Source of the DNA: Lunularia cruciata | Taxonomy: Eukaryota; Streptophyta; Marchantiopsida; Lunulariales; Lunulariaceae | DNA: 64,000 nucleotides | Direction of reading: 5' to 3' | Assembly: GCA_948567375.1 (NCBI GenBank) | Contig: OX419756.1 | Location: forward strand, 8,003,001-8,067,000 | Part shown: positions 12,825-25,762 of the stretch, piece after piece | How positions within the stretch are numbered: the stretch's first letter is position 1 | Layout: every line of letters starts with the position of its first letter | Translations under genes and position numbers: made by a program | The notes under the pieces: model-generated | Told to the model about the DNA's origin: nothing | Database searches by the model: none | Seen by the model: only the letters and a program-made list of their open reading frames with translations

Positions 12825-14582
12825 TCTGCGGCGAGGAGACGCCATTTTACGCTCATTCGTTAGCCCTTTATTTGAACTTCGGGCAACCCTGCAGGCTACC
12901 TACACTCGGTTGTGTAGGTTGGATTGGGCAATTTGCTAACTGAAAGCGACAACTTATGGCCGAGCCTGATCATATCGCGAGCTACCATTATGGGTTTAAA
13001 TCGTGTCGAACGACCCAGGTTGAATCGCCGAGTATCGTTAGTCCACAATCGTCGCCGCGCATCAGAAATCATTATAGGGGGACTCTCTGATCTGAGACGA
13101 CCAGTGGGTTTCTGTTCATCCTAGAGAATCGTCCCTTTCAATTGGCACTACGATTCTCTTCAAGGAAATGTTCACATGGTAAATGGTTCTTGAGAAATTG
13201 AGAAGTTGTAAGTTGTTTCCACATGTAAAATAGATTTCAGTTTCCGACAAACTTAGTTCGATTTAGAAGGACCAATACTTCTGCTATACAATCCGTCAGC
13301 TCCCGACCTTGGGAACCTGTGTTGGCCACGAGGAACAGATTATTCTCCTATTGTAGATCATGACAGAGTAAGCAATGGAGTTTCGGATGTGTGATGAAAT
13401 TCCCTGAGATTAACTTTCCTGGATATGTGACGACGCCTCGCGTCCTGTGTCTCCAACAATGATAAATCCCACTGGCTCAAAACTAAATCCCAATGGGATT
13501 TTGTTCTTGAGTGAAGCGTCGCGACTAAATGTATTAGAAACCGAGCATCAAGCTGATTGGGCATCTGATTTGAACGATCCGGGCACATAAGATGGTCTCA
13601 AAAGGTTTTGTCTAACATTTTCGTCCCCGACAGTACAGTATCCGAGTCAAGAGATAAAGAGTTCTGTGTCAGGAATCTTTCGTACGAGTGTCTTCACATT
13701 CTTCGCAGGTAATTCAGGGAGATGGAGGCTTAGGGGCTAGCCAACATCATACTAAATTCCCTAAAATAAGTACAGGTACTTTCCGGTTCTCGAATCTCAC
13801 GAGAAAACTTCTGCAGGGATTCCACATAAGCACCATGCCTTCAGAGGTACTTCTCCCTACTTTATAAAGTATAGTTCAAGTCCGATTATAGATTTAAACC
13901 ACCCTCAACCGATCAATCTCTTCCAATAAATTGTTTGATGGGAACTCAAATGGAATCTGCTACCCCTTGACACACCTATTGCCTGTCGACTTGATCCAGT
14001 TCCCATATATTTAAATGAACTCACGATTCAATTGTGTTGCACCATTGTGTCGGATGGAATTCGTTTGCATGATATCTCCGTCGCTTTGAGAAACCGACCT
14101 CTTCTTAGTACATAAGTAGCTTGCCTCTCCATGGATAGTAAAGCACAATTGTGTTGAACAACTGTCATTCGGCAACAGTTACAGCAGTAGCAGGGTTTCG
14201 GGCTCAGGCTTGCATGTACTACCGTCTAATTCTGCAAAACCAGTAATAAGTCTAGCTTTACATTTCAAGTGCAACCATTTGAGGATCTGAATAAGAGGAT
14301 CAATCATTTATAACTGGACATGCGTTATCAACCTATAACGTTTCAAGATTATCGTATTATGCCTAGAAGAAATTTGAAAGCACTTCTTGTTGAATCTTCC
14401 TCCTTCATCCATATGAGAACTGTCCTCAGCACTTCAGCTCTTAAACTTTCTCAGTCACAAACTGGTAAATTTCAAATTTCTCTGATTTCAAATTAGTCTG
14501 CGAAGGTAACGATCTTGGTACTTGAAAGAAGTCGATCTAGCCAGTTTAAAACTTTGTTTGGAAATCAAATTATTGTTTATAG
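12825..14582. other. Intergenic stretch, no gene recognised
   Basis: No supported gene. A hairpin ACCTACAC/GTGTAGGT lies at 12898-12919. Missing 5' exons and the promoter of the tandem-kinase gene should be here, but I could not find a phase-compatible upstream exon. Confidence 0.5.
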
Positions 14583-17500
14583 AGGGAAGCTCCCGGGAAA
14601 GGTGGGAAAAGAAAACATGAATCGACAGGAGCAGTGGAGGCAATGGTAAATTTCCTTCAATCGAGAAATCATCTCAGGACATGATTTCATAACGCTAAAC
14701 CCCAGTGGTACAAGTTTTAGGGTTTTTTAACAATCTAAGTCTTCCGTGTAACCTAGGCACGATCCTCTCACATCTTCTTTTGATTTGAAAACTTGGAAAA
14801 GAATAAAATAGGGAAGTGGATTTTCAATGTTCTCAAAGACCAGGTGGCATAGACTAGACTTGGTAGAAATGTCGTTCCCCTCTGCTCAATTGCATGATTG
14901 TAAATTCCTGCGTCACAAGTGGTCTGTTATCTTGCTTTGGAATCCGGTACACGAACTGGACAAACACATCTACAGCAGCTTTGATGAAGCTAATTCTCAG
15001 GGAAGTTGGTTGCAACTTTCTTGGAGAAAGAAACGAGGTGAATCTACACGGCCAATGGCCAATAGACTGCAGATTGTTCAAATAGATTCCTGATTTAGAT
15101 TTCAGACATTGTATTTTCAGAGCTCCTTTTCATAGTTTCTCTATCCTTTGGGATGGAGGATCTTGTTGACAAGAATTTAACTAAATTTGATCACTCACAA
15201 GAAAAGAGGAGGTTTTACAGGATGTAGTGAGCGCAGAAAAGCATGTAGATAAAGTTGCGAGGCATGAAAGTGCAGATGCACAGAACACAGAGCTTCAATC
15301 TCAGATTAAAAAGCTTTCAATATCAAGTGCTTCAATAAAATCCACTACGGTTCAGAGGGAAGAACATGTAGTTGTCGAACAAAAGATTCAATATTCAAGT
15401 TCCGGGTCTGTAAATACCAGCTCGTCATCTCCGAACACGTCTGTTAGCAAGACCAGCATGCATGAAAGCCATGGCGGAGAAAGTCTCAAGAAGGAAACCA
15501 CAACTATTGAGGAAGAAGTTACAAAGCTCATACTCTCAGCATCACCATCTGGTGCAGTAACTGTAAACCTTGCCGAGAATGCTCCTGCTAGACTTTCTCC
15601 ATTCGCTGAGTCACAATCATCTACTACAGAAGCTGCCCATCATGTTGAGATTGCTCATATTGGAATCTCTTCGGGAGCTAAGGCAGAGGTCCACATGCCG
15701 GCATCGTTTGGCAACGAGAAAATAGCAGCTGCAGGAGGGGAAAGCGTAGGAGACAGTTCGAATCAGCAAGCTCACGAGTTTCATCACCATGATCAGAAGC
15801 AGGTCCGTTCGTTTAGATGGTTCGAACCAAACTGGAACATAAGATGAAATTCACCAACGGCATTTGTAAGTCTGTATAACTAACTGCATCTGCAGATAAA
15901 TCAATGTTCAAGTTTGTGATGCAAAAAATTTAGTGAGCATTATTTCAAAATAAGTCTTGAATTGATCAACGAGATTCAAAGCGTGGATATAACGGTTCTA
16001 GTGTATCCATAAGAGTGTTTTGAGGGGCAAAAACGCTATTAATCTTGGACCCTCTTTAAACGCTGAAGCCCGCTATAGTGGACAAGCTACCATATAAACA
16101 ACTTCAAGATTATCTGTGCGTTACAAAGTAATTGATAATTCAAGAGTATCTGATCAATGGCGAGAAAAAGGACAAAACATAAAATCTCAATTGATTCAAA
16201 TCTAGAGTGTCAACCAGTGACCAGGTAATGTTTAAGTTTAAAGTTTACAGAAACCGTGTACAAGATCTAGTGAAAACCTCCTAATTTTGACAACAGGTTT
16301 ATTAGTGGCACCAATGATAACACCAATGCTACTCACATCAATGTATGAAAAGACATACAACAACGTAGATTTGAATCTTCAACAAATTAGAGAAGATCAT
16401 AAGCACTTCTTAAAAATGAAATTCAAATTCTTGGAAATTCAGATTGAAAGTGCAAAAGTTTGAACCGCAGAGTGAAGTTAGACCTCCGGGGAACAACACT
16501 ACTCAACTGGAAGTACTACTGCAGGAACCAGACAAGGAAATTGATCCAAAAGAGATAGAAAAGTTCCAAAACGTTGATCCCGAGATCAAGGTCAAGGTCC
16601 TGGCGACTGATGCAGACTTTCTCAACCATTACATAGATCCTTACGAAATTGGACGCACTGCGTGTGCGGTTGTCTACCGAGTTAGGGACGCAGAATCCCC
16701 GGAGAACTTTTATGCCATGAAATGTCTTCCGAAGAGAACAGAGAATGAGAATAACCTCGTAAATCTGTACAAAGAAATGATGATTTTGAACAGAATTCTT
16801 CCTAGCAACAGAGATATTGTCCAAGTTCATGACCTTATGATCAGCCCCGGCTTTGTCTACATCGTGACCGAACTGTGCTCCACCCGGACCCTGAAGGAAT
16901 TCTACCAACGATGCAATGAAGACAGCGCTCGCTGGATCTTCGGCATGTTAGCTAATGCAGTTCGATTTCTGCATTCGTATGGTGTGGTGCATGGTGACCT
17001 GCACTCTGGGAATGTTCTCTTTACTTTCAGTCCAAGGTTCAATGAGGCCAGAATCATAGACTTTGGTTTGTCCTCTTATATTCCAGGACTGGCAACGAAA
17101 ATCAATAGAGACTTCGATGCTCATAAATGGTTCACTCCTGAGGAATTGGTAATTCTGCAAAGGAAGATAGGAATTCCTGAAAAGGATGTCAGGGACTTGG
17201 GAAGGATTTTGCACTACATGATGATTGGACAGTGGATGTTCCCCGCAGTGGCGGCGAATTCTAAACCTAGACCTATTTTCAGCGCGAAAGCTTTAGATTT
17301 GCTTAAGAAAATAGGTCCAGATCCATTCGGACCGGCCTTAGGTGAGAAATTCTTGACAATTGACGACATATGTCAGCATCCATGGCTTGTAGACGACCCA
17401 AAGAAAAAAGTGGTCGCAGTGACGGGGAAACCACAAGTAATCATCTCCCCACCTCCCGATTTAAAGGCAGCATCATCCACGAGAAGGTTCAGCGAGTTTA

Positions 17501-18480
17501 ATAGACCTGGGATGGGTTATCAAATAGGAGGGAAAGAAAAGGTTCGCCAGTCTGCAGAATCTTTACACTTCTCACATCGCCTTGAGCGAATTATGCCTAA
17601 TAGAACGCTACTCAGAGCTGATGACGAAGTTTTCACGCTCTATTATACAAAAATGAAAGCAGAGTGTGTTAGAACCAATATTGCCGTGTGTACACCCAAG
17701 ACAGAACCTGACATGAGAGTTTTCATGAAGATTGTGAAGAAATTACCGAATCACGGAGATCACAAAGCTTTCCCGAACAGTCCAAAAATGGAGTTTTTCA
17801 GGCTCTATACAGAGTTGCTAATCCTCAGGAGAATTCTTCCCAGGCACGACAATATTATCAGACTCAAGGACCTTCTCATAAGCAGGGACTATGTCTACGT
17901 CGTTACAGATTTATGCAGATGGTCCTCACTGATTGATTTCTTCCCTTTTGCAACCAACACATCAGCGCGCATAATCTTCAAGCAGTTGGCACAGTCTGTT
18001 CAGTTCATGCACGCATATGGTGTGGTAAACAGAAATCTGCATCCCAAAAATATCATATTTGAGGACGTCAGTTTTAAGAGATTCAAGCTTGTAGATTTTT
18101 CTCTAGCAACGTATCAGCCAGAGGGAGCAACCATGAAAGCCGATGCATTTTTTATAAGCGAGTGGTTGAGCCCTGATGAGCTGCCGATCGTTGCAAGACC
18201 ACATTCCCCCAATCTCGTGTTCGCATCGGATATAAAAGCCCTGGGCATAATCTTGCTGGCAATGCTCATCGGAGACTGGGAAGATTCCCAGTCTCAAGAT
18301 GTGAAAGTGGACAGGCTCAGGCTTCTTAAACGACGGAAGCTGAAGTTTGATAATGCAGCTTATGATTTGCTTGCTAAGCTAGGGCCAGAACCGCTAGCTC
18401 CGTGTCCTCCAGGGCTAGAAATGGACATTGATGGAATCTTAAGGCATCCATGGCTTGCACAAAATCCCCGGAAGCCGTGA
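14583..18480 (+). CDS. Tandem kinase-pseudokinase protein, N-terminus incomplete
   Basis: Likely exons are 14583-14645, 15221-15802 and about 16471-18480; the last acceptor is the least certain. There is no ATG before the first kinase in the third exon, so upstream exons must supply the start. The second exon encodes a Ser/Thr/Glu-rich, probably disordered region. The third encodes two kinase domains. Domain 1 (about 16630-17400) keeps the VAIK-type Lys (AMK, 16720), HGDL with the catalytic Asp (16996) and DFG (17059), although its glycine loop is degenerate. Domain 2 (about 17610-18460) keeps a Lys (17728) but has NRNL in place of HRDL (Asn at 18034) and DFS in place of DFG (18094), so it is a predicted pseudokinase. 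Both end in an HPWL motif as in CAMK/CDPK-like kinases, and they align along their length, which points to internal duplication. Plant tandem kinases of this layout include immunity proteins such as WTK1/Yr15. A role here is inference. Confidence 0.75.
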
Positions 18481-21400
18481 AAGGTTGGACTGTAAAAGAG
18501 GACATTGTTTTCCGGAGAGCGAGCAAGTCGTACAAACGGATGATATACTCTAATATTCAAAGGTCAGGTGTATTCTAGCTAAAATCAAGCCCCGATTCTT
18601 TTTGATTGTATTGCTTATTCCTTAAGAAGAGAAATTTCAATGGGAAATAAGTAGAGATGTCTGAATCAAGCTGAATTCGCATGCTAAAGATCACCAAATT
18701 AAGTACGCAGAACTGATCTATTCCCCTCCTATAGCACTGTCACAGTGGCGATTTGTAAACATAGTCATCTCTTAGTTGATGTGGCAAATGCTAGAAAACG
18801 TGTGTATTGTAGCACAATCATAAGATCTTAGCTTCGCATGAAGTCGGATTTTTCTGTCAAGTTCGAGTTACTTCAGGATGTCATTCCATGTCAGAATATT
18901 CCAATTCTGTCTGAATTTAAGTGAGGAGGACAAAAATTGAATGCGATTTCGGAATCCAGAAACTGCACAATCCACACAGAAGGGATGATCCGCGTATCTT
19001 AGTAGCAGGTTTTAAATACGCCCACTTGACTGATTCAATTTGGTTCTCGGATCATACCTTTCCGTCGTTCATGCCCCTTTCAGTCTGAGGCACGTAGTGC
19101 TCGTCCAACGGGAGAGCTTAGGGTTTAGGGTTTAGCGTTCGAGCTGGAGGCTTGCTCGAAGAAACTGGGACTAAGTGATAAACATACTACGATTCGTCGG
19201 TTCCTATCCTGGACGTAAATCTTTGGATTAGCATTATATCAATAATATTATCTGCAAATTGAAGGCCTGCATATAAAATTCGTTATGCAGAATATACAAT
19301 CTGCAGAATCATTTCTATCAAATATTCTTGCGTCACTAATACTTGGGATGGGAAGGAATTGTAGTGGATTTGAGTGTATCTTGTGATATTTGAGTTTATT
19401 ATATATTAGATAACATTTCACAATAACCATAGATAAAAATATATTTTATGAATTCTCTACTCTTTGTAAAATTTTTAACTTGATATATATACACACGTCT
19501 ATTTTAGATTCCTTTTTAGCTACTAAAATCTTGAAAGTATTAGTTTCCAAGTACTAGCATAAGAATGCATACATTTTTTGATAATTATCCACTATGTACT
19601 ATCTAGAGAAATAATTATCTTTTAAAATGAACCTCTTGTATTAAATATTTAAAACATTAGATGAGAAATTTGGAATCCTTTTAGTGATATGATAATTTTC
19701 GTTTTACAGTAGATTCAGTGGAAAACAAAAAATTAAAGTCCAATCCTTTTAAGTCCAATAGTAGAGGAATTATTCCAACTTTCTAAAAGTTATATACCTA
19801 ACGAAATTTTATATCATTATCATGTGCAATTATTATAATAAAATGAATTTGAGTTTCAGTTAAATCTTTACTAAGACGAAAATATCCATAAAAAGCATTT
19901 AGCATTTAAAGTGCGAGGATAGGTCTGGTCTGGCACAGGTCATACACGTGTACCTTAACTTCAGAAAACATTTTGCTCAGAAGTCTCTTCTAAAATTCCT
20001 TCTATACTATCAGATTTGGATTACAACCCCTTGAGTATCCTCTTCTATTCTAGAGAAATCTTATCTTTGATATCCTCGTTACATATAAATTTATTATATA
20101 ATAATATATAATAATTTTTTAAAGAAATATTTAATGTTTATATTGATGTAATAATAATTTTTTACATCAATATTACTGTGTATAACGTATAAATCTCATA
20201 GGTGTTTCTCTAAATTCTTGCTTTAATATTTATCTTCCTACTTACGTAAAAACATTTATGCCGTATTTTGAGTTACTATAATTTTCTTGTGGATAAGGTC
20301 AATTTTCTCTATGAAAGTAAAATAAGAAGGCATATATTTTGATTTCGATAAAACAAGTATATAAAAAATATAATATGATGCATATGCCTCTATCATTTGC
20401 TTGCTTCTTTTTTCACATTTTCTACTAGATAAATCTGTTTACTTGGCAATAAAATATTAAATTTTAGCCCTCTTTAGTTGAAAACTTAAGATATAATTTT
20501 TTTTGCATAAATCGGTAGATGCTTAAAAGGATAAATTATTTTAAAATTATGATTTCTTACTAAAATCTGATTGTCTATATTAATGTATAAACCATTTTCA
20601 CCATGATTTGAGAAAATAATAATTTATTTTACTCCAAAGAAAAAGCAATTGTACAAAAAACATACCTTTCATATCTACTAGTTTTAATTTTAGGAAAGAA
20701 GCATAATTATATTATGCGTAAGATACCTACGCGTATAGTTAAGTGTCTAAGTTTGCCGTAGACAGGTCCAGGTCTGTAAGATTTGTCATGTATGGGTAGG
20801 TATCTAAATTTGCGATATATAGATATAGGCCAAGGTTTGCTTTGAAGAGATAAATGCCTACTTTGCATATACCTAGTTAAAATGCTTATTTTTCGTCACA
20901 TATGAAATAATTCTAAATGGTTATATTATTTAGAAATTATTTTTTTGTATATATTTAAAAATATATTAAAAAAATTAGAAAATACTTGAATTGAAAATTT
21001 TAAATACTTTTTCTAACAGAATTCATGAAAGCTAAGTTTGAGGAAGGAACACCAAATACATTATGTCTTGATATAGAAAATCATTAAATTTTTTTTTAGA
21101 ATATAAACATTTCAGATAAAAATTTATTTTAATTTTTTATTTTAATTGTTTTAATGTATATTTGAGTATGCATATAAAACTTATAGATTTACCATAGATG
21201 GTTAATTTTATTCTATCTGTAGATTATTCAAAATATTTTATTAAAATATTTACATTCGGACTGGCATGGAAATTTAAATTGCTAAAAAAATATTTTTGCA
21301 AATAAAATTTAGTTAAAAACCTTCATAAAATAAAAATTACATTTATCAACTAGTAAGTAAGAATGTTTTAATTCCTGATTGTCACAAAGATCACATATCA

Positions 21401-22928
21401 CATGACTTTATTTCTAACTAGACATACATATCACATTATCGAGACTGTTTTTCATTCTCACCTGTTGCATGGACATAAATTATATCTGAGACTCCAATTT
21501 ACTCTATTATCGGTATCTCGGACTGGAAACTCAAGCTCTCGTTGAAAAAGAATCTGATATTGGCCTCAGCTGGCAAAGGGAGATCATTTAGGAAATCGTA
21601 TTAGTGCTATATGCTCTTGGACTCCTTCTAGTCTATCTCTATCTAGAACGAGCACCACGAGGCATGATCGTATCTCACAAGGAATCTGTTTGTTTTGGAA
21701 GGAGAGATCTACACTTGCATGGATGTATCGATGCAAACAGGCACAGTCTCCGGCCAAACCGCAAGAACAAACTGTATCTCGAACCTGTGAAGAAGGTAAA
21801 GTTTTATCTTTCACAGAGGCCTAATTGTAGAGCATCCGACTTGAACAACGGGATCGTTCTAGTTGCCCTTGTATGCATGCCAAGAATCCTCGCATTCAAA
21901 TCATCAGCATTGCACTTTTCGGTGCTGATGTTAGATTGGAGTCGTTCCGGAGATCGTTATCAAGTCATCACCGATTTCATGGAGCCAGAGCACTAAAATG
22001 TTAGCGACTCAGAGTTCGATAGGTTAGCCAAAAAGTTCTTTTAGAGTCCCACAAGTCAAGGGACTACCATGGCGATGTATGATTGGCAACATCTCAGAAA
22101 GAGAATTTGGACAATAATTATTCTACGTCTAAGATATATAGTAGCATATACTACTTGAAAGGAAGGCCCACGGGGTGTCAAGCTTCAATATGTAGGTGAC
22201 ATTCGAAGATCCAACTGCCAACACTTGGTCAGGAATGTCAGTTTGGAGGGGTTCTATTGGACATTATATCAACCGTATACTGGTCTGTCTATTGACGCGT
22301 TTTGATAAATGTTTTGCTTTACACAGAACACCCTTGTCCCACAACTTAAAATGTGTTTTGTTGAATGTATGAGCCTCTGACAGTCAACATGGACTCTGGT
22401 GGGGAAACTCGGTTCCCAAGTTGCTCCAGTCTAGATCTGCAAAGTACGCATTGGAATTAGCTTCTCAAATAGTCGAGCATATTTTGCAGCGCACCGGACT
22501 GTGGTGCTCAAATTTGGTGACTTACAGAATGAATGTTTCGCTTCAAAATTTGGTTGGAGTTGTACTTCTTACATTTCTTCACGCTGACTTCAGTCTCAAG
22601 CTCTTCATACGTTTCCTTTCTTGATTGACTTTGAGTCTCCGTTGATACTTATCTTTTGGAGCTCGATTACGTTTTGGAAGAAGCTGAGACCGTACTGTAC
22701 ATGGCTACTCCAGGTAGCTGGATCAGCAGAGACAATATTTTCACTACTTATAATTTTCACTGAGTGCATCCGAGCATTGTTGATTTATTCTCTGATCGCA
22801 CTCACAATGGAGCTAGCAGAGGATTTGAGACTGCTGTTCATTGATATCTACCGGGCCAAATCAGTCTTGTTCTCAACCGGGATTTTGCGCAATACTCCGA
22901 TAGAAGCTCCAACCTGTTAGAAGCTAGT
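18481..22928. other. Gene-poor intergenic block with an AT-rich core
   Basis: From about 19200 to 21450 the sequence is strongly AT-rich with short A/T runs and only tiny ORFs. At 19113-19137 there are about two and a half TTTAGGG-like units (telo-box-like). An inverted repeat ATATTGATGTAA/TTACATCAATAT sits at 20140-20173. From 21500 to 22900 base composition is normal, but no exon chain could be supported. Confidence 0.6.
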
Positions 22929-24355
22929 ATGAGAGGTGACTTACTGCCCGTTGCAAATGCAATGGCTGTACCGGCATCAGTTGGTTCATCCTTCTGTGTG
23001 CCACAAGTGAGGCAGCTCCAACTCAAGTCACGGTCAGGCTGGTGCAGGGAAACCAGATATGCAGTGTGGGATGTTGGAGGCAAATTCATCTTTACAGATG
23101 GCAATCCGGTGCGCGGCCGCAGAGCCACATTAATAATCGAGGATGGCAATGTTATTTTGAGGGCGGAGAGGAAGGTAAGAAACAGAAGATCTTAAGTAGA
23201 TAAATATGCTATGACGCTTTCATAAATGAAGAAAGTATTTCAAGGTCTAGGTCACACTAAGAGTTATTGCCTTACAGATAGCCAATTTGGATATGATCAT
23301 GATGAGCTTCAAGCCCTCTACTTCACAGTGACTTTGAGCGACGATAAATTTATGAAGGTGAATCTGTTTTCCGACTAGGTGAATAGATAAATTCTGAAGA
23401 TGAGTAGGAATCAGATGCTGGAAACAAATCTATCAGCTCGTAGAGCAAACGTCAGTTACCTTCTTGTGTATGTGTTCATACACTAGGAGGTAACTGATAC
23501 GCAATTCCTTCATGGTCGTGTTTCCTGGAAGCGAGTATGGTAGACTATAGCAACGTTTAAAATTCGTCATATTTCGAGCTTGTTTCCAGGTGTTGACTGC
23601 ATACGTCAAATCAGTACGGTACACGGAGCTCAAATTGGGAGGTATTCAGCGGTGTAAATACAAGCATCCAGGATCGTCCACTCTTTACCATGAGGAAGTT
23701 TAAACCCTCTACCGGTACCTTCAAGATGAAACGGGGCTGGGCTTCTAAAATTTTATTGGCAGGAAAGGGTCCGGAGAAGGAGGCTTTCACTCTGAATGGA
23801 GATATTTGGTCAAAGCACTACACACGGTATGCTATAACGACGTAATTATTGCAAAGGTACCTCACATCGACTTCCCTTCCCACAGAATGAAAGAAGCTCC
23901 TGGCGGTAGATATGTGATCCGGATTGCCTTCTTCATTAGTGTTGAATCCGATCTCTGATACGAGGTGCATTGGAGTATAGTAACCAGGAAAATCCTGAGT
24001 CCCAGGACACAAAATGCATGGGTACTGGATAGACATTTGACTCTAGTAATCTAATGCCATCACATTCCGTGAGTAGGAGCATGACTTTCGCTTTTTTAGA
24101 GAACTGATAGCGTTAAGCACATTACCATTGCTCAGACAGTTCGGGCTAGGTTTGAGTTTCAATGATGCACAGGCTGACAGGAAGTCCTCGTTCTTCGGTA
24201 ATGGTGTGACGATAGATGTCACTGTCAACCCTGGAATAGACAAGACATTTATAGCTGCGATTCTTATCATTATGGAAGAAACAAGTCTGGAGCCTGTTTC
24301 TGGTGAAGCTGGCGGGGGACGGTGGAGATGGACGCGAGGGCGGTGGCGATGTTGA
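22929..24355 (+). CDS. LURP-one-related (LOR) protein, 3 exons
   Basis: Exons 22929-23174, 23615-23826 and 24136-24355 have GT-AG borders with matching phases (0, then 2) and give 225 residues plus stop, close to the usual 200-220 of the family. The start is the ATG at 22929. Landmarks in order: SSFCVPQ near the N-terminus; RYAVWDVGGKFIF and LIIEDGNVILRAERK, the paired strands of the first half; NWEVFSG; FTLNGDIWSKHY; and the C-terminal VNPGIDKTFIAAILIIMEE, matching the family's PGxD...F..ALVVILD helix. LOR proteins (Pfam LOR, tubby-like fold) include Arabidopsis LURP1, needed for full basal defence against an oomycete; their biochemical activity is not settled. The region between GDIWSKHY and PGID looks somewhat short, so a small exon may be missed. 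The tail runs into a G-rich repeat, where a +1 frame encodes a Gly-rich extension. Confidence 0.75.
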
Positions 24356-24476
24356 TGGAGGTACGGGTGGGGGTGGGGGTGGGGGTGGATCAATACACTG
24401 TGGAGGTGAAGGTGTGGGCCGAGGTGACTGTGGAGGTGGAGGTGGAGGTGGAGGTGGGGGCGGAGGTGCATTTTAG
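24310..24476 (+). repeat. G-rich minisatellite at the 3' end of the LOR gene
   Basis: GGTGGAGAT-, GGGTGG- and GGTGGA-type units run through this stretch. The core at 24365-24388 is a series of GGGGT-like runs and fits a G-quadruplex. All three plus-strand frames are open here: one ends the LOR ORF at 24355, one encodes a Val/Glu-rich track, and one encodes a Gly-rich track ending in a TAG near 24476. Confidence 0.85.
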
Positions 24477-24479
24477 TGA

Positions 24480-25762
24480 GGCTGCTGCTGGAGATGGCGA
24501 TGCAGGTGGAGGTGAGGAAAATTTCGGAAGTTATGAAACTTATATGGATATGTATTCATTGTGGAATCTAACACAGAGAACCCGTATCAATTGTAATCAT
24601 GTACGGAATTTTGAATACTTGTTAATCAAATTAACAGTTTAGTTCAGCATTTGATTTTATATATGTACGCGAACAGTTCAGGATAGGATCAAGAAGTTTT
24701 AGAGGAAAAAGAAAAGCTCCGTTCTATGCTTCGAACCTGCCGACAATCAATCAAAAGTAAAATTCTTCGAGACACAGTGTTCATGTGACTAATTCAAACC
24801 AGCACATGAATCTCGTTCTCAAGTAATTTAAATGCAGTGACTAATTAAAATTCATTCGAATTGATTCTCTGAATTGGTCTGCAAATTCACTAGATAGAGC
24901 TAGTGTTTTCTGTTGTTGGGGAACCTTTACCCCAATCTTTCCTTCGTTTCGTTAAAGCTACTGTATTTTTAGGAAGTTTTCTCGTCCATAGCTAGCTACT
25001 AAACTTACCGCACGTTTCAATTCCATGGTCTTCTGAATAGAATTCTGAGAAACTCAGCAGACCTTGTATTCGAAGTTACAGGTGATCTGAAGAATCCGTC
25101 AATCATCAAATCCGCCGCGATCCATTCTGTAACATTTGAATGCATATCCTAGTATTTGGACTCTTTCTCCAGAGTTGCTTCGCTGTCTTTTGATTTGTCC
25201 CCCTTTCTGTATCCCTTGGCATCAATCTGCTGTACATATGGAATCTAAGGCTCGACAAAAGTTTAATGATTTGCGTGGATTTGACAAGCCCTATGGTAGC
25301 TGTCCACAAGGAATCATGGATAACAAGGAAGCGCTTTAATTATGATCCCGCCGCTGAATACGCACTAGCAACCACAACAGCCCCAGCGGCAGAATCCAGA
25401 TTGTAGATGTCCCAAGATAAAGAAAGTTGCTACTGGAAACGCCTGATCGATTGTTGGGTGCACTGTGGCACCCAGTAGTATATCTCTCTCGAAGTCTACA
25501 GCTTTCGGAGTCCAGTTAGCCTGTAAATCGTTCGATCATACATGTTAATCAGCCCTTCCTAAAAGATTAGATCCCTCTAGAATTGACGCATTAGCATTGC
25601 ATTACTACAGTAGAATCAAACATCCAGTATCCTTACATATCTCAATGTTCTGGGATGGTTGTGCTTCTTATACTGCTAGTGATCGCCAGGTTTGCACTCA
25701 ATTGCAACTTAAACGAGTCAATTCATTTGAAAGAAAGTTTGAACGCGAAGTACCTATGCTAG
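24480..25762. other. Intergenic, nothing recognised
   Basis: Ordinary-composition DNA with only short, unsupported ORFs. The 3' UTR of the LOR gene should lie at its start. Confidence 0.5.

Noticed and set aside
19113-19137. Telomere-like TTTAGGG units taken as an interstitial telomere
   Set aside because: Only about two and a half units; more likely a telo-box-like motif or chance than a former chromosome end.
21604-21996. 130-residue plus-strand ORF before the LOR gene
   Set aside because: No motif, no splice context, and ordinary length for random open frames in this composition.
24043-24471. His/Leu/Pro-rich minus-strand ORF of 142 residues
   Set aside because: It is the reverse complement of the G-rich repeat (HLHLHLH track) and overlaps the last LOR exon.
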